Under the pieces are notes generated by a model. That model was not told the origin of the DNA and searched no databases. It saw only the letters and a program-made list of their open reading frames with translations. From Epiperipatus broadwayi (Eukaryota > Onychophora > Udeonychophora > Euonychophora > Peripatidae), in assembly GCA_028023455.1 (NCBI GenBank), contig JAQFVV010012420.1, positions 6,089,770-6,153,769 on the forward strand: a stretch of 64,000 nt of DNA, written 5' to 3'. Positions within the stretch are counted from its first letter, which is position 1; every line of letters begins with the position of its first letter. The position numbers and the translations under genes were made by a program. Shown here one piece after another: positions 1 through 12,449 of this stretch.

Positions 1-59
1 TTGTATGATATAATATAGAGACATGTAAAAAGGAAATAAGCAAATGGCAACATAGTAAT

Positions 60-1218
60 AATAACAATATTGATAATCTGCAAAAACAAATGAAAAAATC
101 ACAAACTAACATTAAAAATTGCAACAAAAAGATAGAGAAAATAATAAAAGCTGATCAAGAACTTATAAAACAGGTAGATAAACTTAAAGATTGTAAGAAA
201 AATGTTGATGAGATATTTGATAAAGATTTAGAAAAACTAAAAATGACTCATACCAAAGAAGAAGCTGAGATGAAAAAGCTGCAAAAAGAATATAAAAAAA
301 TGCAATTAGCATAGTAATAAAGATGTCAGGGAAGAAATAAAAACTTATGTTAAAGAATCGGAAACTAAATATCAGGTATGCTGTGACAGAATTAAGAAAG
401 AATTCGTGGCAAATAGAGAATATAAGGAGCATATGAATGTTGAAATAGCTACAGTTAAGGGTTAGTTATATAAGATAGATAATAACAATTTAGGAAATAA
501 AGCACATGTAAAGTAATAAGTGCATACTTTGAAACAAAGAATAAGAAATAATGAATCTACAAAAGAAACACTACCACTTAAATTGATAAACTTACCAAAT
601 AAAAATAATATAGTCCCACTTGAGATAGAGTCTCTATTAAAAAAAAAATTAATTCTGAAACAAGGAATCAAAAAAGAAACCTATATTGATGATACATTAA
701 GGAAAAATAAAATGTTACAACAATGCAATGAGGATGAAAGATAGTATATCTCGTATTCAAGGAAAATCACAAAGAATTTTACAATAACCATTTAAACACT
801 CAACAAATTAATCCCATTATCTCTAGATTTATCCATATTAAAGCCTTTAGAGGAGAGAATTATGAGAATCTTAATAAATATTTATAAAGTTTGGAAGAAT
901 TATTTTTCCTGAACAAGATGAATGAAAGGAAGAAATATCATATTAGAAAAGGAAATTATACACAATTTCTTAAAAAACAAGCTGCTAAATTGAAAATCTT
1001 AACATCTCATCCTTTCTCTGAATATACAAATATTAGGAGGAAATTTCTTCAAAACATTTTATAAATTCTAATTGCTGCAGATCACCATACTCTGGAAGAA
1101 ATATCTGAGATACTTGAAGCAATTAAAACCAATGAATGTAATAGTGATGCAAATTATAAGCCAAAATGGGAAACTCCTCAATACACACTTAGTACTGAAT
1201 ATTTATGTGCCAAATAAT
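60..1218 (+). pseudogene. Decayed lysine-rich ORF of unknown family
   Basis: A broken reading frame can be followed across about 1.15 kb. An open stretch at 90-314 encodes a charged, probably coiled-coil segment rich in Lys, Glu and Gln. After two stops it continues in another frame (about 338-468), then at 520-744 (containing LINLPNKNN), then about 893-1218 with one internal stop (containing HPFSEYTNIRRKF and NYKPKWETPQYTL). The continuation of amphipathic, low-glycine sequence through several frames suggests one ancient coding sequence rather than chance ORFs in AT-rich DNA. I do not recognise the family. A retrotransposon ORF1/gag-like protein, or the N-terminal part of a reverse-transcriptase ORF, is possible. 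It extends beyond the left edge or starts just inside it. Confidence 0.4.
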
Positions 1219-1259
1219 AAAGAAATATACAGAATCAATAATAGACCTATATAAAATTA

Positions 1260-2492
1260 TGGATTTCAGAGGAAAACAAAAACACCTATAAAAATTAATC
1301 TGCCAAAAGACAATAATAATGTAAAGCAAATAAAAAGAGATATTAATGCTATGGGGGAGGAGGTTATCCTGTGGAAAATTCACAGGCTCATCCTGTAAAA
1401 ATGTTAAGGGTCAGATCTAAAGCACAAACACTAAAGTACTTGGGATCTCATTGAAATGTTCTCCTTGTTAGTGACCCCAAGAAACAAATTTAAGGAATTC
1501 TATAACCTATAAGAGGAACCATTCCAAATTAAAAAGCAGATCAGTGAAAATATGTTTCTGCTTGAAACCCCAAAAGTCTACAATATAACTACAATGCACT
1601 TACCTTACAGCTATATCACATATTAAAAAAAGAAATCAGACATTAAGTAGATAATATTTATTATAAGATAAGTGATATTACATAATATGCCTTAATAAAT
1701 AAGCAAGTTTAGAATTGGAGATCTATTGTAATTTATGGTATAAGTTTCGTAGTTTTCTAATGCAAGCATATATTTTAAGGGATTATCATTCAGAAAAATT
1801 TTTTTTTTAATGGAGAAGGAAGCATATGTAATGATAATCCTAAGGGCTAATACTAAATGCAACAAATTAAAGAAAATTTTTGTTATAGTAATAATTTAAA
1901 TCAGGCTGTATATACATATTTGTATAGCATTGTTAAGGAAATCCAATATGATAAAACTATTATTACACAAGCTAAAAAAAATGTATCAAAATTTAGAAAT
2001 CACAGTCAAATCAAAAATTTACAAAGAATATTTATCAATAAATTTAATCTTCTAGTCATACAGTACACTGAAAAACATTACCATTAGCAATTGTAATAGA
2101 ATAATAATTCTAGTGATATATATTTGATTTTTAATCCATTTGGAAATAAAAACAGCCTACATATAACATTTAAATATTTGTGAATGTGCTCATGAAACTT
2201 TATGTTTAGAATAAATAGTGAATAGAAATAAATAAATGATATTTAAATCATTTAGCAGGGAATAGCACAATACCATGGGAATGCGATGGTAAATCTATAA
2301 CCGCATGACAATGTTAAATTAATTAGATTAAAAACTATTTATTTTGATATACATAGTAAAAATATTTTATTTAGAGTAAAAGTAAAAGCAAATAATCATA
2401 TTTTAAGCTTTATAATAATTTTATTTAAAATATTTCACATTTGTAAAATGTCAATTTAAATGACTGATTTTGCCATCTGTTATTTCACAAAA
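1260..2492. other. AT-rich stretch, nothing recognised
   Basis: No ORF with family features, RNA gene or repeat with clear ends was recognised. The open frame at 1857-2087 is low-complexity and looks like chance. Confidence 0.4.
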
Positions 2493-4022
2493 AGATACTT
2501 ATGTATTAGATGTGCAATGTGATTAGACCTGCTATGCCTTTTCACATTCATATCAATATGCAGATAACTTTCTAATCTTCTTATTTGACCAAATAATGTG
2601 TACACTGGAACTTGTACAAACTTAAAATGATAAATTCATCAAAATGGAACACATGTGCATGATATTTTCACAAGATTTACAAACTTATCGGCAGTTTGAA
2701 TATATATGTAAAAAATGCAGCAGCTCTTATATATGACACTTACTGGATGAGTAAATCTGAAAAAGTATATTTTTAACAATACTAAAAATATAAATTTCAC
2801 ACAAAAAAATATTAAATATGATATCACATTATGCAATTCCCAAATATTACTTTAAATACGAATATTTAAGCCTGTCATGAAATTACAAAAGAATCATTAA
2901 AGGAAAATGGGGAAAAAATAAAACAAAACTAAAGTATTACTATGTCTACATCTTAAATATTAACATGTCCAATATCTAACATATTATGTTATTATATCCA
3001 AAATATTATTGTTAAATGATGTTCAGTTTGAAATTGTTGATTGTTAATAATATTAGAATTTTCTAAGTGCTGACTAAACACTTAAAGTGAACACATACTT
3101 AAAGTGTAATATGTAACAGGAATTGTTACAATGATGAAACAATTATTTTTCTGTTCTACTTTATTATAAGTGGATAAAATTTTGTTCTGAAATGGAGGCT
3201 TAAAGTACTTTTTTTTTTCAAAATGGATACTTACTTAACATGTGATTCACATGAAAATGGCTGGTAACAGCACATTCAGCAGTTTTATAGATTTTCTAAC
3301 AGTCCAAATAAATTGTTGATTCCTCTTCTACATTTTTTTTTGATGGTTTCCGTTACAGTTACCACTATTCTATCATGAATTACTGTGATGAAACACTCAT
3401 TGATTTCCTTGCACAAGCCATCAAGCATCGACTGTTCTGGGAGAATTTATCTGGCTTGACTTTTTTCTTTTTGTGCAAAAGGTTCTCATCAATTTCAATG
3501 ATTTTGTTAGGGTCTCCAATTTTACATTTTTCTCTACTAAACTAAGCTCTACCCCCCCCCATCCTATAGATGTTAATTTGTGAGCCCAGTTATAAAAAAA
3601 TTGGATCACCATCAAAAATGGAATTCTAGAATCCTCTAACCATGTTCCCTTATGAAGGCTATTTTATTATTACATCCTCAAATGTTACAATGCCATTGCT
3701 TGTCTAAAGTGTGGATGTACTTGACTGCATTAATCTCAGTAATGGGCAAACTCCAAATATTCATCATTTAGTACTGTTTAAAAAAATTGTGGTATTAATC
3801 AGAAAATGGAAAAATTAATCAGCACTGACTAAAAATCACTTTGAAAAGAAGTTGTCCTAATTAAATCTGGACAATAAATGAAAGTGTAAATTATCACAAT
3901 ATTGGATAAGATCGAATGAGATAGCAGGGTTTATTTGATGGGATCGCAAGATTAGATATTTATTGTGACTGTGAAAAGGTGTAGCATGTTTCCTGTGTTG
4001 CAGGCAGATTACGTAAGAACCC
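2493..4022. mobile_element. TIR DNA transposon, non-autonomous, copy 1 (1.5 kb)
   Basis: The left end (2493, GATACTTATGTATTAGA) and the reverse complement of the right end near 4022 (GGTTCTTACGTAATCTG) are related, and both continue into a CCTGCWA-type box and a CCTTTTCACA box. The same ends, in the same order, bound a 1.1 kb copy at 50139-51233. Interior matches include the ATATGTAACAGGAATTGT segment near 3110 and the TCTGGACAATAA segment near 3868. No transposase ORF is visible, so this is probably a non-autonomous DNA transposon. Target duplication and superfamily are unresolved. Confidence 0.6.
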
Positions 4023-4074
4023 ACAAAAGTTAGCATAGCTGCCACTCATTCTTTTGAAATTAAAATTTCATTGT

Positions 4075-4905
4075 TTTCATTTTAAAACCACAAAATCTAA
4101 ATGATTTAAATAATCTCCATTTGTTCCTATTTTAATTCACAAAATACTTCTTGCAACACTGCTGTAAAAAGTTTTGGGGATAAGGAGTCATCCTGTCTTA
4201 CACCCTTCTCAATGTTATTTTTCCTAGGCTATTGCATTTTTATAAGTATTCTTTAGAATATGCCAGTATCCTAAATCTATATCTTAATGATTTATTGCTT
4301 TAATCACTGAAGAAATGCTTGTAGAATCAAATGCCTTTTTATAATCTATAAATCCAAAGCATAATGGCAACTCATATTCATTGGTCCTTACTATAGGTTC
4401 TCTCAATACTTGGATATGACCCATTGTACTAAAGCCATTTTAAAATCCAGTTTGTTCTTTTGTTTGGTTGAAATCCAAAGTTCTCTGTAGATGAGTTGTA
4501 ATTATTTTGGTAAAAATTTTGTATAAAACCTATAATTTTGTATAAAATTATAATTTCTAATATCTTCTTTATCACCATATTAAAATATTAATATTAATAC
4601 TGTATTGTTCCAATCATCTGGTATATCTTTATCATTTAGATATTTGATATACAACTTTGCCAAAATGTTTTATATATCTTCACCTCCTTTTAGGATATCT
4701 ATTATAATTCCATCATTACCTGGAGTTTTTCCCATCTCCATAATTGTGTATCTCACTTCTTCATTTAAAATCCTGGACTATTCAGAAGATATAATAGTTA
4801 TAGGAGGTACTTGTTCCTTATTACTATATAATTCTTGATCGAACTCTTCTACCTACTTTATGATGTCATCTTACTTTCCTTGTAATAATTCCATCTTTTT
4901 TTCCT
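4075..4905 (-). mobile_element. RTE-type LINE fragment, antisense
   Basis: On the minus strand this segment matches the reverse-transcriptase part of the RTE copy at 9.0-12.4 kb, roughly its positions 10880-11680. The block encoding the catalytic-aspartate motif DYKKAFDS is visible at about 4322-4357, and the antisense of the CITTERM-like APGNDEIIID block lies near 4709-4725. It has many stops and indels and lacks both element ends. It directly follows the TIR element ending near 4022. Confidence 0.85.
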
Positions 4906-5635
4906 TCCTTTCAAACATAAAATCTAAAATATTTTTCTCAATGAATATTTTTTTTAAAAAACAAATACTATAATAAAATATTAAAGATTGCCATAGATTT
5001 TTTTTGATCATATATTGAGCTTATGTTCAATCTGTTTTGTGAAACTGAAACTGCCTCAGTTATCAATTTCATTTTCCTTTGGGCTTTAGCTACAGCATTG
5101 AACAGAAGATATAACAATGTTTTATTTGTTTACAAAACACAGAATTTGTAAATAAGTAAATTTAACAAATCTTTTACAAATCAGAGATAAAAAATCATTT
5201 AAGAATTTATTCCCTATAATGTCATTACTGTTGGTTTATAGTTTGAAAATCATTTGCTTTTTCTAGCTTCAATTTATTTTTTATAATAAAAATATTTGTT
5301 CCTAAGACTTTAAAGTTATTATTGGATCAATACCCCCAAATCTGAGTGAAATTTGAATATTCAGAGGTTTAATAATAAGTTATTTTAAAAAAAATATATA
5401 AATAAATTATAAATTGAAAATCAGACTATGTATAACCAACAAATGACATAATATCATTGAATTAACTATATTTAGGTAATCGAGAAGTATTATGCATTTA
5501 TTAATTAATTATACATTTGAATTAATTATACATTTGAATTATTTACTATACATCAGAAATTAGACCATATTATGTAAATTTCAACATAAAAAGAAGCCAA
5601 TTGTATCAGAAAGGTAATATATATTAGTTAAAAAT
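4906..5635. other. AT-rich stretch, nothing recognised
   Basis: A/T runs and short words such as the repeated ATTAATTATACATTTGAATT at 5501-5540; no gene or bounded repeat was recognised. Confidence 0.4.
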
Positions 5636-5647
5636 ATATATAGACTT

Positions 5648-6158
5648 GTTGCACTTATTTGAGGAGTGAAAGGCCTCTGGCACATTAGAAATAAAGTGTT
5701 TCATAAACCAGTAATAAACTTAAATAAAATAGTAAAAAGAAACTTTGTGAACTTTAATCTGCATAACACATTGGCAATAATACATACATTGAAAACAATA
5801 TGGTCCATAAGATGTAATGCGATCTTTGACAATAAAAAGTATAACTGGTTAAAAAAAACTAGATAAAGATTGGAGCAAATACTTTAATCAATGCCTAAGA
5901 TACCTACCGAAGAAAATTATGGTCAAAATATGGCGTGGATGTATGCCGACACTATGTGAAGTGTGGGATTGATAATATAAATCAAAATATTTATAGAAGA
6001 CCTGGATATTTAGTGATGTTCTCTGCATTTGCATAGGGTAGTGTTTTAAAGTAGAGTGAAATAATTATTATGTATATCCGATAGTTAAACCATGTGGTTT
6101 ATTTGTAAAAAGTGTTTATAAAATCTGTGTTAATAAAGAATATACTTTAAATAAATAA
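5648..6158 (+). mobile_element. 5'-truncated LINE 3' end with 12-bp TSD
   Basis: The insertion is bracketed by the direct repeat ATATATAGACTT at 5636-5647 and 6159-6170 and ends in a TAAA-type tail (AATAAA signals near 6133 and 6150). Its 5' part is open at 5666-5866 and includes TIWSIRCNAIFDNKKY. This resembles the tryptophan-rich C-terminal tail of L1/Tx1-type or related LINE reverse transcriptases. That match is from memory of the family pattern, so the clade is tentative. Truncation plus tail plus TSD is the classic product of target-primed reverse transcription. It is unrelated to the RTE copies in the window. Confidence 0.7.
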
Positions 6159-6170
6159 ATATATAGACTT

Positions 6171-7160
6171 AAAAAGTTATTCAGTAGGAGAAATCCCACA
6201 TTAGCAAGTCGCAAAAAATCCAAGTTATTATAAATAAATGATATGCAGAAGTTTTGATGGTTTATCAATCGGTATTGTCTGCAATGTATTGAACAATTTT
6301 TTTTTCATTTTTTCCAAGATTTCTGATCAACAATTCCCATCTTTTTAAAAAAATATATTCCACGTAATTTTAAAAAGAAGAAAATAGTACAAGCTGTAAA
6401 TGATAAAAAAACAACAATCCCATGCTGCATATATAAACATACTTTGTGAATCTTACAATACGCTGATTTATTTAAATTATATATATACACTCCATTTCTT
6501 GTTAATTTTTTTTTTTTGTAAATACAAATTGTTTAAAATAAATAAATTTAAAAATAGTATTATGAGGTTGAGGTTTAAGTTTTATATAAATCGTTTAATG
6601 TCATCTCTATGAATTCATATAAATATTTATCTAGCTGTCAGTTTTGTCTAATATTTGACAGTATTGTCGGTAAATTTCTTAAGTGCTGTAAAGTAATTCC
6701 TAGTAGTATTGTAGGTCAATATTGCTTCTAAAATGACAAGAAAGCTCAGCTACTGTATGTGTTTAGCATGTGTGAACAGAAGAAAGATTTGTTTTCGTAA
6801 AAAAAGTAATAATCTCGTTTTACTTATTAAAATATTGACATAAATTATCTATTTTGTTTGACCTTTCATTTTATAACTTTTCTAATGTCATTGTTTGTTT
6901 TAAAAACTAATAATCTAAATGTAAATGCATTTGCTGTCTAAAGTGCTGACAACCGTACTAATTTTCTATATATATACATAAGTGCGCTATATGTATATAA
7001 ATTTATTTTTAAAACAAAATCAGTTACAATGACTTACACTATTTTAATAAATTGTAGATGTATATATAAAACGTATATTTAAATTTAAAACAAAATATTT
7101 TTTTATCATTTATTTTCTTTCTAAAATCATTGAGAAATAAATAATTTTATTTTAAAATAA
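6171..7160. other. AT-rich stretch, nothing recognised
   Basis: Open frames here (for example 6400-6612) are low-complexity and unsupported. No repeat with ends or RNA gene was recognised. Confidence 0.4.
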
Positions 7161-7258
7161 AGCAAAACTCTCCATACAATAGTGCCATCTAGTGCAAACT
7201 AGAGTAATCAATGGATGTAAGAAGGTTTGTGCATAAAATCTCTACCTAGTGTCTACTC

Positions 7259-7317
7259 ATCCAATATCTCCAGACTAATTTCTAGCTTGTGGCTTTTATT
7301 CATGAGGAACCTTGGAT
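7259..7317 (-). ncRNA. Hammerhead-like motif, family C (decayed, left arm)
   Basis: On the minus strand the outer stem ATCCAA / TTGGAT is intact and the 3' core GAAA-TTAGTC is kept, but the CTGATGA box has become unrecognisable (ATGAATA). Cleavage activity is therefore unlikely. It is the mirror of 7476-7535. Confidence 0.45.
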
Positions 7318-7475
7318 TTGAGAACACTGTGCCTAGATCTTGGGATAAGCTTGAGTGTAAAACATTATTGTGTTTTCATTGTGGACTCATAGCTTTATAG
7401 TTAACAAAAAAGGTAAAAAAAAGTAGTTGCTGGATGATTGCATTAGATCCTAAGATCTAGGTGCAATGCTCTGAA

Positions 7476-7535
7476 ATCCAAGGCTTCTCACTGATGAAAA
7501 GTCACAAACTAAAAACTAGACTGGGGATATTGGAT
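7476..7535 (+). ncRNA. Hammerhead-like motif, family C (decayed, right arm)
   Basis: ATCCAA (7476-7481) pairs with TTGGAT (7530-7535). CTGATGA is intact at 7491-7497, but the GAAA box reads AAAA and the GTC site reads GAC. It carries the complementary set of defects to the left arm, which supports an intact ancestral ribozyme. Confidence 0.5.
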
Positions 7536-7629
7536 GAATAGGAACTAGATAGTGATTTTATGCACATTCTTGCATCCATTGATTACTCTGGCTTGCACTG
7601 AATGGCACTACTGTATGGGAGTTTTGCCT

Positions 7630-8590
7630 CTGTTAAACAGCTTGTTATGCATACAGAATGGTGATCATATGATATTTAATGGTTTATTTGACTTTATTAA
7701 AACATGCTATACTATTATAATATATATATTTATTTATTTGTGTTATATATCTAAAACATTTAGTTTAAGATACAACAGTTTGTGTCAATAATTCATTTCT
7801 AGAAGTATATTTCTGAAATATAGATTTTTTTCTGCATCATTCTAGGATGACAATAAATGATTTTATATACATGTTTTAATCAATGGCTCTTCATTAATTA
7901 TAGTAGTAAAGGAAGATATTAATGGCTATTAGTTTTTTTTAATTTGGAAGATCTTATCATTGACTAGGCTTTGTAATTTTGTATCAGAATAATTTGATTT
8001 CAAAGATGTAATATCTTAGAATTGCTTGGTTTTACTTTATCATTCTGTGTTTGTAATCATAAATTCAATTAAATATGAATTATAATTAAAAACAAACAAA
8101 CTATTACGTAAAACATCTTATAAGACCTGAAAATAATTAGTGGTATCAATAACAATACAAAAATAAATTAAAAGATAATGATAAAAATAAAATATTTCAG
8201 TTTTATACTTAAATAAATATGTAAAATGTACATTTCTGAATGGAATGACAGCTGTCAACATTTAAGATTAACATAAATGCTCTTAATTAAATTTATTCTA
8301 CAAAATGAGATGGGTAACTGGATAAATGAATGATTTTTAAGTTTATATTAAGTGAAAGGGACTACAGATTTGAAATTCGGTATGATTTAATTAAGAATTT
8401 TGCTATTGAAATTTATGGATAAATTACTGAAAAGATGGAGTTATTAAAAATGTATTTTGCACTAATAAAATATTCTATCATTATTTAATACTTCAATAAT
8501 TAGATTCAAAATTAATGCCTTAATATTAATAAAAGATGTTTGTTTATTTTTTAAATCAGAGACTTTAACTACAATGCTAGTAGAAGTAAT
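7630..8590. other. AT-rich stretch with short family C-like segment
   Basis: Apart from 7655-7690 (similar to 61110-61147), only A/T-rich sequence was seen. The open frame at 7552-7791 runs through the repeat arm and is not a gene. Confidence 0.35.
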
Positions 8591-8604
8591 AAATTTGTGA
8601 TTCA

Positions 8605-8770
8605 AATATTAAATGATATAGATAGTAAATAGGAAGGTAGATAAGTATATAAGTAGGCATATAAACTAATAGATAAAGAGATAGATAGATAGATAGACAT
8701 GCAGATAGGTAGATAATCAGATACTTATCTATACAGATAACTAAATAGGCAGATAGACAGAGAAATATAT
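8605..8770. repeat. Imperfect GATA tetranucleotide repeat
   Basis: Interrupted GATA/AGAT units over about 165 bp with many substitutions. The serine/tyrosine/leucine-rich frame on the other strand is a by-product of the repeat. Confidence 0.85.
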
Positions 8771-9045
8771 AAATAAATATTCTTAGGCCAGAAAGAAAAA
8801 AAAAAAAAGAAAAACCATTCAATACTTCACCAATTAGTATTTTCCAACCTAGAGAGGATTGACATCACTGTTTTTTTACAAGTAACATATGGAGTAATCT
8901 TGGCTCTGAAATGAGCTACTCAAAGGCACTTTTATATGGAGATAAACTGAATTATAATTATTCACTGTGACACACTTCACTGGTAATAAAAATGTGATTT
9001 CAATACATATGATAAACTAAAATGTGCAGGTTGTAGAAAGAAATT

Positions 9046-12000
9046 TTCTGTTAATTGAAAGGAGACTCTTTGATTTCTCTTTGAGGCTTTGAAGGAATTG
9101 AGCAAGGCAAATTACTAATATCCACCCCACATGTTTTCTATTAACCAGGAGTTTGCTATTAACTGAAAGGAGACCCTTTGATTCCTCTTGGAGACCTTAA
9201 AGGAACTGAGCAGGGCAAATTCCTAATGTCCACTCCATACATTCTTGTCATTGCAGCTGTTATTACTATGTGATTATTCATATAGTATCCGAACATGGAT
9301 GGGCTGCTCACCAACATGCATCAGCCAGCATGGTGAGTTTATTGGCTTTTTACCTCTGAGTTTAAGATCAAGAAACACCATGGTCTTTCTTCTCAGTTGC
9401 TTGATAAGGCAGAATGAATGTTTGTGTAAATGATATTTTCCCAATAGATATATAAAATTATGACAGACAAAAATAAATCATGGCCCTTACTCCCAGGAGG
9501 CTGTAAAGTCACCAACCAAGGCAGCGGTTGGTGGCTGAAGGTGGAGGGTGCTAAGAATCCCCTGATTGTGGACCCAGGCTGCCATTTGATGATGACTTTT
9601 TATTAAGGTACTTACAACTGCAGATCACTTTCAAGTGAAGGAAGATTTGCAAGAACTAGAAGAACTGTCTTATATTAAATGGGACATTATTGGACTTTGT
9701 GAAGTTAGAAGAAAAGGTGAAAAGACAATTGATTTAAAAAGTGGACATGTACTCTATTATAAAGGCACAAATATTGGAAATACAAGTGGAGTAGGATTCA
9801 TTATAAATAAAAAGTGGAAGAACAACATTGTGGAGATTGATGGTGTATCAGACAGAGTGGCAAGATTAGTTATACAACTTAATAGCAGATACCAAATGCA
9901 GATAATTCAGGTTTATGCCCCAACAAGTGCTCGTAGTGATGAAGTAGTAGAAGATTTTTATATGGATGTACAAAAGGCTTTCGATCAGAGTTAACAACAT
10001 TTTAAAATTGTTATGGCAGACTTTAATGCTAGAATTGGTAAACAAATGAAAGTTGAAAGTGCTGTAGGTAATTTTGGTTATGGTAATAGAAATGAGAGAG
10101 GACATAGACTAGTGGAGTTTGCTGAAAAAGAAAAACTTTATATTATGAATTCTTTTTTTGAAAAAAATGTTAAAAGGAAATGGACATGGAAGCATCCCAA
10201 TGAAGGTACAGCAGAATTGGATTATATTTTGACTAACAGAAAATACATATTTCAAGATTGTAATGTTCTTAATAAATTTAACACAGGAAGTGATCATCGA
10301 TTAGTAAGATATAAGATACGTGTTAATGCAAAACTAGAGAGACAAAAATTATTAAGAAAAAACATTTTTACTGTTGATATTCCTAATCTTCAGAAACATT
10401 CTAATGAATTTAAATTAGAACTTACAAATCAGTTTCAAGTATTAGTAGATTTTGAACATGATTCAGATTTGAATGAAATTAATATGAAAATAACTGATAC
10501 ACTTTGAAAAACTGCAACAAAGATAGCTGGTAGAAAAAAGCAGCAATTGACCAATAAAATTTTTACTGAGACTAGAGAATTTATCAAGAAAAGAAGGAAT
10601 ATGAAGATATGCAAAAATGATGCATTAAAAAGGATTGAATATCTTGAATTTTGTAAAATGGTATGGAAAAGAGTTGAAAATGATGTAAGAAAGTATAACT
10701 GTGAACTAGCAAGAAAATCTGTAGAAGAAAATAAAAGTATCAAGAATGTAAAACAACATTTTGGTATTGGTAGGAAATTTATATCTGCAATAAGAAAAAA
10801 AGATGGAATTATTATTAAAAAGAGAGATGACATTATGAAATGGGCAGAAGACTTTTATCAAGAATTACATAGTAAGAAAGAACAATTACTTCCTATTTCT
10901 ATTGCATCTTCTGAATTGACCAGAATTTTAAATGAAAAAGTGAAACATGCAATTAAATGTATGAAGAAAGGAAAGGCTCCAGGTAATGATGAAATTATAA
11001 TTGATATATTAAAAGAAGCAGGTGAAGAAATAGAATTTTTTTTAGCAAAGTTATATACCAAATGTCTAAATGATAAAGATGTACCAGATGATTGGAAAAA
11101 TGCAGTAATAATATCAATATTTAAAAAAGATGATAAAGAAGATATTAGAAATTACAGACCTATCAGCCTTTTATCAGTTTTATACAAAATTTTTACCAAG
11201 ATAATTACAACTTGTCTACAAAGAACATTGGATTTCCACCAACCAAGGGAACAATCTGGATTTAAAAGTGGTTTTAGTACAGTAGATCATATTCAGGTAT
11301 TGAGAGAAGTTATAGAAAGGACAAATGAATATGAGTTGCCATTATGTTTTGTATTTGTAGATTATGAAAAGGCGTTTGATTCTATAAACATTTCTTCAGT
11401 GATTAAAGCATTGGATCATCAAGGTATAGATCCAGGATATTGTCATATTTTAAAGAATTTTTATAAAAATACAACAGCAACAATTAGATTACATAATGAT
11501 ACTGGGAAAGTCAACATTGAGAAAGGTGTAAGACAAGGTGACTCCATATCTCCAAAACTTTTTACAGCAGTGTTGCAAGAAATATTTTGTGGATTAAAAT
11601 GGGAAACTAAAGGAGTGAAAGTAAATGGAGATTATTTAAGTCATTTAGATTTTGCAGATGATGTAGTTGTTTTTGAAAATAATGCTTCAGAGCTGCAGGA
11701 AATGTTACAGGAGATATCAGATGAAAGTAGGAAAGTAGGACTAAAGATAAATGTTAAAAAAACTAAAGTAATGTTTAATCGATTTGCTCAAAATATGAAA
11801 ATAAAGATTGATTATGATGAATTAGAAGAAGTTAACAGTTACAAATACCTTGGTCAGATTATTAATACAGATGGAAACAATGGATGAAATTAATCATAGA
11901 ATTAAACTTGGTTGGGGTGCTTTTAGTAGAAATAACTTGATACTAAAAGGAAATATGCCTATGTGTTTGAAAAGGAAGGTTTTAAACAAATGTGTTTTAC

Positions 12001-12445
12001 CAATTCTTACTTATGGATCTGAGACTTGGATATGTAATAGAAGAGCTATACAGAGACTACAGACCACTCAAAGAAGTATGGAGAGATGCATGTTGGGAGT
12101 AACAAGAAGAGATTGAAAACGCAATGTATGGGTAAGAGAACAAACAGGTGGTACTGACCTCATTGAAAAAATTAAAAGATTGAAGTGGAGTTGGGCTGGA
12201 CATATTGCTAGAAGAGATGATAATAGATGGGCAATTGAAATCTTAAACTTGATTCCAAGAGATTGTAAAAGACCCAGAAAAAGATGACATGTGAAATGGA
12301 TGGATGAAATAAGAAAGTATGCAGGGGTGATTTGGAGAAGAGAAGCTAAAGATTGGAGAAGATGGATTAAACTTGGAGAGACCTTCATCCTGCAGTGGAT
12401 TGATAATGGTTGATGATGATGGTGATGATAGTAAACAATCAAATA
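9046..12445 (+). mobile_element. RTE-clade LINE, copy 1, near full length
   Basis: The 5' region contains two copies of an approximately 108-bp unit (from 9046 and about 9154; key words GAAAGGAGAC and GGCAAATT), consistent with tandemly repeated 5' UTRs. It is followed by a leader shared with copy 2 (9350-9600 against about 12455-12740), an endonuclease-reverse transcriptase reading frame, and a 3' end running into the short tail TGATGATGATGGTGATGATAG at about 12411-12430. A TGATGA-type tail instead of poly(A) is typical of RTE elements. Copy 2 begins almost at once, so the copies lie head to tail. Confidence 0.92.
9605..12413 (+). pseudogene. RTE endonuclease-reverse transcriptase, broken
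   Basis: An apurinic-type endonuclease domain is followed by a reverse transcriptase. It nicks target DNA and copies the element RNA at the nick. The N-terminus is visible as GTYNCRSL at about 9607-9630, then shifts frame near 9650. WDIIGLCEVRR lies near 9672-9705, the endonuclease block ADFNARIG near 10016-10040, and GSDHRLV near 10288-10308. The RT has NYRPISLLS (about 11150), FVDYEKAFDS (about 11351) and FADD (11651-11662). Breaks: in-frame TAA at 9992-9994, TGA at 10505-10507, a frameshift near 11880, and TGA at 12114-12116 and about 12286. The C-terminal part includes SETWICNRRAIQRLQ and GHIARRDDNRW. About 930 codons in all, the expected size for RTE. It cannot make a full protein. Confidence 0.93.
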
Positions 12446-12449
12446 TAGC

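Larger units (their letters stand above)
7162..7627. mobile_element. Palindromic ribozyme element, family C dimer
   Basis: The left arm (7162-7346) and right arm (7446-7627) are inverted copies about 180 bp long around a 99-bp spacer. Arm ends are GCAAAACTCTCCATAC and its inverse. Each arm matches the 61330-61545 half of the element at 61 kb, including the block ATCCAAGGC, the hammerhead core region and TGGGGATATTGGATGA. The two ribozyme strands read outward. A TSD was not found. A segment at 7655-7690 resembles 61110-61147, so more family C sequence may flank the right side. Confidence 0.75.

Noticed and set aside
8577-8822. Minus-strand 81-codon frame as a membrane protein
   Set aside because: It is the translation of the GATA tetranucleotide repeat; the same type of frame appears at 29505-29711.
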